Source: Anaeromyxobacter soli (GTDB lineage: Bacteria > Myxococcota > Myxococcia > Myxococcales > Anaeromyxobacteraceae). From it: a stretch of 64,000 nt of DNA. Under the pieces are notes generated by a model. It was not told where the DNA came from. It ran no database searches and was given only the letters and a program-made list of their open reading frames with translations. Shown piece after piece: positions 57,124-64,000 of this stretch (the first letter of the stretch is position 1; each line of letters opens with the position of its first letter). Position numbers and translations under genes: made by a program. The stretch is from assembly GCF_022808855.1 (NCBI RefSeq), contig NZ_JAKZLF010000025.1, forward strand, positions 1 through 64,000, given 5' to 3'.

Positions 57124-57343
57124 GCGATCCGTTCTCCGCGCCCCTGGCGCGGCCTCTTGCGGAGCCAGCCCCTGGGCCCCGTTCGGCGCCGGGTTCGCGG
57201 CGCCACGCTATCGGGGAGGCTCGGCCCCGAGAGGGAGATAGAGCCTCTCCGCCCGGCGAGGCAACCGCGTTTCGCCTGCAGCGCCCCGGTCGAGCGGCCG
57301 CCCCGCCGCGGCGCAGCGCCCCACCTCCGGCTAGGACCGGATC

Positions 57344-57937
57344 ATGCCGACCTCGCTCACCCTGCCCCTCGACGACGAGGCCGTCCGCTCGCTCCACGTC
57401 GGCGACGAGGTGCTCTTCAGCGGTCGCATGATCACGGCTCGCGAGGCCGCCCACCGCGCCCTCCTGCGCGCGCTCGATCCGGCCGTGAAGGGGCTCGTCG
57501 AAGGGCGCTTCATCTATCACTGCGCCCCGGTGGTCGCCCAGGATCCGGCCACGCACGCCTGGCGCTTCGCCGCCGCCGGCCCGTCCGTGTCGCTGCGCGA
57601 GGAGCCTTACCAGGCCGAGGTGATCGCGCGTTACGGGGTGCGCGGCGTCGTCGGAAAGGGCGGCATGGGGCCCGCGACGCTCGCCGCGCTCGCCGCCCAC
57701 GGCGCGGTCTACTTGCACGCGGTCGGCGCGCTCGCCGTGACGCTCGCCCGCCGCGTGGTGCGCGTGCACGGCGTGCACAGGCTCGACGAGCTCGGGGTGC
57801 GCGAGGCGATCTGGGACATCGAGGTGAAGGACTTCCCCGCGATCGTCACCATGGACGCGCACGGCGAGAGCCTGCACGCGACGCTCGAGCGCGAGGCGGA
57901 GGCGGCGCGCGCGCTGCTGGAGCGGACGAGCCTCTGA
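57344..57937 (+). CDS. Class I fumarase/tartrate dehydratase beta-subunit-type protein, orphan
   Basis: The 197-residue product is the swivelling C-terminal (beta) domain of class I hydro-lyases: LHVGDEVLFSGRMITAREAAHR, then GPSVSLREEPYQAEVIARYGVRGVVGKGGMG and AVYLHAVGALAVTLARRV. In two-subunit fumarases this pairs with an Fe-S alpha subunit that holds the cluster. No alpha subunit is adjacent, so the partner is encoded elsewhere or the protein acts alone. ATG at 57344. Confidence 0.88.
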   Translation: MPTSLTLPLDDEAVRSLHVGDEVLFSGRMITAREAAHRALLRALDPAVKGLVEGRFIYHCAPVVAQDPATHAWRFAAAGPSVSLREEPYQAEVIARYGVRGVVGKGGMGPATLAALAAHGAVYLHAVGALAVTLARRVVRVHGVHRLDELGVREAIWDIEVKDFPAIVTMDAHGESLHATLEREAEAARALLERTSL

Positions 57938-58076
57938 TTGCGTTCGCGCTCGGGCGGTGCGGCTCCCGCCGAGGCGAAAGGCTGCCCCGCGGCGACGCCT
58001 TCGGGCGCCTCGGCGAGGAGCTCGAGCCGCGCGGGCCGGCCGTGAGTGCCCCGCGGGCGCCCCGCCCCGCGAACGC

Positions 58077-58697
58077 TCACCGCGCCTTGCGGCGCGGCGC
58101 GCGGCGACGCCCGGGCGGCTCCATGCGCACGAGGCCGTAGAAGAGCTGCGCCTCCGTGTAGGTCTGCCGACCGCGGTAGCTCTCCTCGCGGTAGTAGCCG
58201 CAGGGCCGCTCGAGCCACATGCGCGCCCGGACGATCCCGTGCTTGGAGAAGGGCGCGACGATCTCGGCCGGCGCCTCGGCCAGGTAGCGCTCGAGGAGCC
58301 TGCGGATCTTGCGGTTGTAGGGTCCCCGCGCGAGCCGCGAGTGACGCCGGCCGCGGTGCAGCGTGCCGTCGAAGCGCGTGGAGGCGTGGTAGAGCTCGTG
58401 GAGGATCGTGCCGATCCGCTGCTCCGGCGTCGAGGCGCGGAACCAGAGCGGCCGCAGCGTGACCACGTAGAGGATCTTGCGGCCCTTCACGCGGATGAGC
58501 GGCTTCTTCCGGCCCGCGTCGCCGCGGGCACGCGTCTGCCTGAAGTGGGCCGGCCGGATGGTGGCGCGGGAGGCGCGCCGCGCCTCGCCGGCGACGACGA
58601 GGATGCGGGAGGCGCGCACGTGCGCGAGCTCGGGGATCCGCGCGGCGACGTCGCGCACGAGCCGCTTCACCGCCAGCGTCACGTTGAGCCGGGCCAC
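58077..58697 (-). CDS. Putative HExxH metallopeptidase-like protein
   Basis: The product of about 206 residues has TILHELYHAS, a zincin HExxH motif (His100, His104), preceded by ILYVVTLRPLWFRASTPEQR. Basic, Arg-rich stretches flank it (PYNRKIRRLLERYL, RRRAPRRKAR at the end). The layout resembles SprT-like or phage-related putative metallopeptidases. The GTG at 58697 is my start; the ATG at 58775 would add 26 residues without family character. It is probably a DNA- or RNA-associated protease, but the target is unknown. Confidence 0.75.
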   Translation of the reverse strand: MARLNVTLAVKRLVRDVAARIPELAHVRASRILVVAGEARRASRATIRPAHFRQTRARGDAGRKKPLIRVKGRKILYVVTLRPLWFRASTPEQRIGTILHELYHASTRFDGTLHRGRRHSRLARGPYNRKIRRLLERYLAEAPAEIVAPFSKHGIVRARMWLERPCGYYREESYRGRQTYTEAQLFYGLVRMEPPGRRRAPRRKAR

Positions 58698-58807
58698 GCA
58701 GGGCCAGGATCGCCCAGCGCCGCCCGGGCGACAAGCTCCCACAGCGACGCCGTTCGCCGCACCCGCATCCTTCACTTCGCCGGGCCGGCCCGATACGATG
58801 GCCGCCG

Positions 58808-59110
58808 ATGGTCCTGCTCCTCACGGTCGCCGTCGCCCTGCTCTCCACCGCGCTCGTGCGGCTCGTCCGCCGCGAGCGCGGCCTGGTCGCCGAGGTCTCC
58901 GAGCTGGGAGAGCGCGTGAGCGAGCTCGGGCTGCGGCTCGAGGCCGCCGAGGGGGAGGTCGCCCAGGCCGTCACGCAGGCGGAGATCGCCGAGAACGTGC
59001 TGCTCGAGAAGGGCGTCGCCGACGAGGACGACATCGAGGCGGTGCGCCGGCGCTTCATCGCCGACGCGCCCTCGGGCTACGACCGGGCGCGCGACGGCGA
59101 GCTGAATTGA
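58808..59110 (+). CDS. Small membrane-anchored coiled-coil protein, 100 aa
   Basis: The product has one N-terminal membrane segment (VLLLTVAVALLSTALVRLV) and then a long heptad-rich helix (VAEVSELGERVSELGLRLEAAEGEVAQAV). The C-terminal part is acidic. I recognise no family. It is divergent from the metallopeptidase-like gene. It may form a scaffold or an anchor, which is only inference. Confidence 0.65.
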   Translation: MVLLLTVAVALLSTALVRLVRRERGLVAEVSELGERVSELGLRLEAAEGEVAQAVTQAEIAENVLLEKGVADEDDIEAVRRRFIADAPSGYDRARDGELN

Positions 59111-59115
59111 TCCAA

Positions 59116-59245
59116 CGGGGACTGCGTCCCCGCCCCAGCGGCAGAGCCGCTGGGGCCCCACCCCTGCGCGGCGGGTCCCGTGAACGGTCGCGCCCGCTTC
59201 GCGGGTTCGCGACCGTTCCCCGCCGGGAGGGATTGCATCCCTCCC
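59116..59245. repeat. Cluster of four consecutive hairpins
   Basis: Four inverted repeats stand almost head to tail: 59116-59122/59126-59132 (7 bp, loop TGC); 59132-59142/59146-59156 (11 bp, loop AGA); a nested one with arms 59183-59192/59208-59217 (10 bp), an inner 5-bp stem and an outer 6-bp stem at 59170-59175/59219-59224; and 59225-59233/59237-59245 (9 bp, loop TGC). The first and last share a GGGA(C/T)TGC(G/A)TCCC pattern. They lie between converging genes. Confidence 0.75.
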
Positions 59246-59286
59246 TGCGGACGTGAGACGGCGCTGACCGGCCCGTGAGCCGGGCC

Positions 59287-59754
59287 CTAGCGCGTGCGGG
59301 TCCGGGGTCCGGACCGGCCGGCGCCCCGGGTGGGCTTCGCGCGAGCCGCCGTCGACTTGCGCGCCGACGTGCGCTTCGTCGCGCGCGCGCGCGTGGGACG
59401 CTCGGGCGCCTCAGCCGCGGGGCGCGCAGGGGCGGCCTCGTAGCGCGGCTTCTCGGGGTGCCGCCGGTAGACGAGGATCGTGCGCCCGAGGATCTGCGCG
59501 ACCTGCGCGCCGGTCTCGGCGCCGAGCCGGTCCGCCGCCTCGAAGCGATCCTCGGGGGTCTCGGTCCCGATCTTCACCTTCACGAGCTCGTGCGTCCCGA
59601 GCGCGTCGTCGAGCTGGCGCAGCACCGCCTCGGTCACGCCCTCCTTGCCCACCTGCACGACGGGCGAGAGGTGGTGTCCGGCGGCGCGCAGGGTCTTGCG
59701 CAGCCGGGTCGAGGCCATCAGGGCGCGCTTCTTCGGGTTCGTGGGAGCAGGCAT
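59287..59754 (-). CDS. yhbY: YhbY/CRM-domain RNA-binding protein
   Basis: Residues 9-100 match the YhbY (CRM) fold: ALMASTRLRKTLRAAGHHLSPVVQVGKEGVTEAVLRQLDDALGTHELVKVKIGTE with its GKEG loop, and later VAQILGRTILVYRR. E. coli YhbY is linked to pre-50S ribosome assembly. An Ala/Arg-rich tail of about 50 residues follows and is absent in E. coli. AGGA precedes the ATG at 59754. It starts six bases after the upstream J-TPR gene stop, so both are probably co-transcribed. Confidence 0.9.
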   Translation of the reverse strand: MPAPTNPKKRALMASTRLRKTLRAAGHHLSPVVQVGKEGVTEAVLRQLDDALGTHELVKVKIGTETPEDRFEAADRLGAETGAQVAQILGRTILVYRRHPEKPRYEAAPARPAAEAPERPTRARATKRTSARKSTAARAKPTRGAGRSGPRTRTR

Positions 59755-59760
59755 GTGCGT

Positions 59761-61611
59761 TCACTTCCTGAGATAGCGGAGCTCGCGGACGAGGTCCACG
59801 TGCTCGGGCGCGACCGCGAGGCCGCGCCTGAGGTGGCGCTCGGCGAGGGAGAGGTCCCCCACGAGCTTGGCCATCTGGCCGAGGAACAGGTACCCCGGCG
59901 CGCAGCGGGAGTTCCGGCGGAGCCCCTCCTCGATGGAGGCGGCGCTCGCCGCGTGCTGCGCCCGCGGCTCGCTCGCGACGAGGAACTCGCACCACGCCGC
60001 CCAGATCGCGAACTCCGGCTCGTCGGCGTTGAGCACGATCGCCTCGCGGAGCTTCGCGAGCGCCTCGGCGTAGCGGCGGGCGCGGACGAGGACGGTCGCC
60101 GCCTGGAACACGTTCTCGGCCTGGAGGATCCGCATGACGTCCACGTCTGCGGCCCCGCCGGACGCGAGCTCTTCCTCGTACTTCGCGCGCTGCGCCTCGT
60201 CACCGAGCACGCTCCACGCGGCGCTCACCTTCGCGAACACGTCGGCGCAGAGCGCACGCACCTCGGCGGGGGCGTCCGCCGGGACCGCGTCCGGGTGGTA
60301 GGTCTTCGCGAGCCGGAAGTAGGCGACCTTCACCTGCGCCGCAGTCGCCGCGCGCTTCACGCCCAGGACCTCGAAGTGATCGGCGCTCGCGAGCCCCTCG
60401 AGGAGGACTCGGAGCTCCCCGGCGTCGAGCGGAGGAGGAGGCGGCGGGGGCGCGCTCGGGCGGGACCCCGCGGGCGCCGCCGGCGGACGGGTGGCGGCGG
60501 GCGGGGGTCGCGGAGCGACGGGGGATGGCTTCGCGGGCGAGGCGGGTCGCGCGGCGGGCGGTCCGGGCGAGGGCATGGGCGAAGTCGCGGCCGAGGGCGC
60601 GCGCGCGGCGGGAGTGGCGACCGGGGGCGGGCTCGCAGTGGGAGCCGGGCCGCGCGGGGCCGCCCGCGGGGCCGCCCGCGGCGCTCCGAACGCGAGCAGC
60701 TCGGCCTCGGCGAGCAGGAACGCGACGCGGAGGAGGGTCGCGGCCTCGGCCGGCTGCGCCGCCGCGAGCTCGGCCGGGCTCCGCCCGTCGAAGCTGCCCG
60801 CGGCGCGCGCCTCCTGCGGCGTGAGCCGCAGGTCCTCGAGCCGCACGCGTCCGACGACGCGCGAGGCGGCGCGCGTCATGCGCTCGCCGAGGCGCCGCTC
60901 CGCGCCGACGACGTCGAGCGCGCGCACCGCGGCGGAGACCATCGCGTAGGGATTGCCGAGCGGAAAGCCCGACGGCGGCGGCGCCACGCCCGGCTCCCAT
61001 CCCCAGCTCCCCGCCTCGAGCGCGAGAGCGCGCGCGACGATGGCGGCGCCGTGGTCGGCGAGGAAGACCGCGATGTCCGCCGGCGCGACGAGCCGCTCCG
61101 CGAGGAGGGCGGAGACCAGGTCGCCGCCCGTGCCGGCGCGCGCGCCCTCCGCGCGCACGAGCTGCTCGGGGGTGAGCGCTCCGCGCCGCGCCAGGAACCG
61201 GCCGAGCTCGTCCTCGGGTGCGGCCGAGGCGGCGTGCTCGACGGCGCCGCGGCGGAAGGTGAGCGCGTACCGCGCCTGACCCGACGCGAGCGCGAGGCGG
61301 CCGTGCGCCTGGTTCGCGGCGGCGAGCAGGAAGAGCCGGAGCGCGCCGTCGCTCGCGAGCGTCCCCTCGCGCGGCAAGCCCGCCGCGATCGCGGCGGCGG
61401 CGGTGACCTCTCGCTCGGCGAGGCCGTACGCCGCGCGCGGCGCAGCGGCCTCCGGCGCGCCCGCCGCCGCGGGGGCGGTGCCCGGCGGCGGCGGCGTGGG
61501 GCGGGCGGGCGGAGGACGGTAGCCCGGCGGGACGCGCTCGAGCCGCGGCGGCGCCGCGTCCGTCGGATGCTGCGGCCCCGCCCCCTTCCCCTGCCCGTTC
61601 CCGTCGCTCAC
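59761..61611 (-). CDS. DUF4388-J domain-TPR protein
   Basis: This 616-residue protein has an N-terminal region (about 60-300) with LFLLAAANQAHGRLALASGQARYALTFRRG, the DUF4388/PATAN-type pattern seen in delta-proteobacterial regulators, then a 90-residue Pro/Ala-rich linker, a J domain (about 408-480) with the HPD motif in TYHPDAVP, and C-terminal TPR-like helices (AATVLVRARRYAEALAKLREAIVLNADEPEF). The combination suggests a Hsp70 cochaperone scaffold, perhaps for motility or signalling complexes. GTG at 61611. It begins just after the mutase stop. Confidence 0.85.
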   Translation of the reverse strand: MSDGNGQGKGAGPQHPTDAAPPRLERVPPGYRPPPARPTPPPPGTAPAAAGAPEAAAPRAAYGLAEREVTAAAAIAAGLPREGTLASDGALRLFLLAAANQAHGRLALASGQARYALTFRRGAVEHAASAAPEDELGRFLARRGALTPEQLVRAEGARAGTGGDLVSALLAERLVAPADIAVFLADHGAAIVARALALEAGSWGWEPGVAPPPSGFPLGNPYAMVSAAVRALDVVGAERRLGERMTRAASRVVGRVRLEDLRLTPQEARAAGSFDGRSPAELAAAQPAEAATLLRVAFLLAEAELLAFGAPRAAPRAAPRGPAPTASPPPVATPAARAPSAATSPMPSPGPPAARPASPAKPSPVAPRPPPAATRPPAAPAGSRPSAPPPPPPPLDAGELRVLLEGLASADHFEVLGVKRAATAAQVKVAYFRLAKTYHPDAVPADAPAEVRALCADVFAKVSAAWSVLGDEAQRAKYEEELASGGAADVDVMRILQAENVFQAATVLVRARRYAEALAKLREAIVLNADEPEFAIWAAWCEFLVASEPRAQHAASAASIEEGLRRNSRCAPGYLFLGQMAKLVGDLSLAERHLRRGLAVAPEHVDLVRELRYLRK

Positions 61612-61618
61612 CGGCCGG

Positions 61619-63268
<1,650 letters not shown>

Positions 63269-63316
63269 GTCGGTCCCTCGACGCGCTCGCGGGCAACGTG
63301 CCCGCGGAAGAGTTCG

Positions 63317-63829
63317 CTACTCCACGACGCAGAGCTTCGCGTTGCCCTCGACGACCTGGCCCTCCGTGACGAGGACCTCCACCACCCGGCCGCCCTTCGG
63401 GCTCCGCAGCTCGTTCTCCATCTTCATCGCCTCGACGACGAGGAGCGCCTGCCCCTCCCGCACCGCGTCGCCGACCTTCACCTGCACCTTCGCGATCCTG
63501 CCCGGCATGGGCGCGGCGAGGGTCTGCCGGCCCTCGACCGTGAACCCGCCGGCCGCGCGGCGCATGCGGAGCTTCTTCTCGTCGAGGATCTCGATCGGAT
63601 ACACCGAGTCCCGCACCCGCACCCGCACGTGCGAGTCGCGCTCGTCGAGCATGGCGGTGTAGCTCGCGGTGTCCACGATGAGCGAGAGCGTGCCGTAGTC
63701 GTGCCTGAAGGCGTCGACGACGTGCACCCGCCCGCGAAGCCGCACCTCGAACTGCCCGGGCGCCGTCTGCCTCACCTCGATCGGCTCCTCGCGCCGTCCG
63801 CCGTCGAGGAGGGCGACGTAGCGGCTCAC
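63317..63829 (-). CDS. Biotin carboxyl carrier protein (acyl-CoA carboxylase)
   Basis: The C-terminal half of this 170-residue product is a biotinyl domain with VVEAMKMENELRSPKGG, biotin lysine at 136. The N-terminal half (FEVRLRGRVHVVDAFRHDYGTLSLIVD...) resembles the BT-like domain of propionyl- and pyruvate-type carboxylases. The GTG start overlaps the stop of the upstream gene in GTGA (63826-63829), so the two are coupled. Together with the mutase it suggests a propionyl-CoA to succinyl-CoA route. Confidence 0.92.
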   Translation of the reverse strand: MSRYVALLDGGRREEPIEVRQTAPGQFEVRLRGRVHVVDAFRHDYGTLSLIVDTASYTAMLDERDSHVRVRVRDSVYPIEILDEKKLRMRRAAGGFTVEGRQTLAAPMPGRIAKVQVKVGDAVREGQALLVVEAMKMENELRSPKGGRVVEVLVTEGQVVEGNAKLCVVE

Positions 63830-64000
63830 GCGCCACCTCCGCGCAGCGCGCGGGCGCGCCCGAGCCGCGCCCAGTTCGAGCGGCTGGCCGCCACCGAGCC
63901 GGCGCGCGCCACGGACGCCTCCGCCGCGGCGCGATCCCGCTTGTACGCCTCGACCGCCGCGGCGATGAGGGCCACGTCCTCGAAGGCGGGATCCGGGGGC
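63826..64000 (-). CDS. C-terminus of an acyl-CoA carboxylase biotin carboxylase subunit (partial)
   Basis: Minus-strand codons are open from the window edge to a TGA at 63826-63828. The last 57 residues include FEDVALIAAAVEAYKRDRAAAEASV and SNWARLGRARALRGGG. The family is inferred mainly from overlap coupling to the biotin carrier gene and from a tail that resembles the C-termini of biotin carboxylases in actinobacteria and myxobacteria. The catalytic ATP-grasp part lies outside the window. Confidence 0.5.
   Translation of the reverse strand, partial: PPDPAFEDVALIAAAVEAYKRDRAAAEASVARAGSVAASRSNWARLGRARALRGGGA

Noticed and set aside
59116-59245. Could the repeated hairpins be a CRISPR array?
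   Set aside because: The repeats differ in sequence and length, have no constant spacing, and no cas genes are near.

Overview
The window is about 70-77% G+C in the lines I counted, with dense, mostly protein-coding DNA on both strands, GTG/TTG starts alongside ATG, and many genes joined by 4-base stop/start overlaps. Gene content (Hanks-type Ser/Thr kinase with HEAT-like repeats, DUF4388-J-domain-TPR protein, Oar-like TonB-dependent receptor with a lipoprotein, MiaE, QueF, methylmalonyl-CoA mutase beside a biotin carrier protein) suggests a myxobacterium, most likely an Anaeromyxobacter-like member of the Myxococcota. That assignment is inference from gene families and composition, not from a database match.

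Layout. 1-9.4 kb: a J-domain gene running off the left edge, an Fe-S protein, a quinone oxidoreductase, a secreted pectinacetylesterase-like lipoprotein, a polysaccharide flippase followed by a GT-C type membrane protein, and an OPT transporter. 9.4-20.7 kb: queF, a GT4 glycosyltransferase, the Ser/Thr kinase, leucyl aminopeptidase, an arginase-family hydrolase, hisC, a zinc alcohol dehydrogenase, miaE and a small outer-membrane protein. 20.7-29.1 kb: gluQRS, then malQ-treY-sixA overlapping or nearly so, then transketolase. 29.2-35.2 kb: a single-domain LuxR regulator, a trypsin-like protease, a solute-binding lipoprotein, nadE and two small conserved genes. 35.3-39.6 kb (minus strand): rnhB-pcnB-pyrH-frr and a small membrane protein.

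39.7-42.9 kb is a patch of clearly lower G+C (55-67% in sampled lines) between rnhB and mutM. It holds gene remnants at both ends and small accessory enzymes (cupin, DHFR-like reductase, VOC protein, GFA-family protein), and looks horizontally acquired. 42.9-45.6 kb (minus strand) is bcp-rsmB-mutM. The bcp gene has an in-frame UGA exactly at the peroxidatic cysteine, followed by a strong SECIS-like hairpin, so it appears to encode a selenocysteine peroxiredoxin that ordinary gene calling would truncate. This is the most interesting feature of the window.

45.7-49 kb: a CoiA-like protein, then rpsB-tsf, on the opposite strand and about 11 kb away from pyrH-frr. 49-56.1 kb: a TonB-dependent receptor plus lipoprotein (minus) facing tonB-exbB-exbD-exbD (plus), with consensus TTGACA promoters in the shared 488-bp intergenic region. 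Together these form one energised outer-membrane uptake module. 56.2-64 kb: an RluA-family pseudouridine synthase, an orphan class I fumarase beta-domain protein, a small metallopeptidase-like protein, a four-hairpin palindrome cluster, a YhbY-like RNA-binding protein, the DUF4388-J-TPR protein, and the carboxylase/methylmalonyl-CoA mutase genes, which run off the right edge. No rRNA, tRNA, CRISPR array or intact insertion sequence was recognised.
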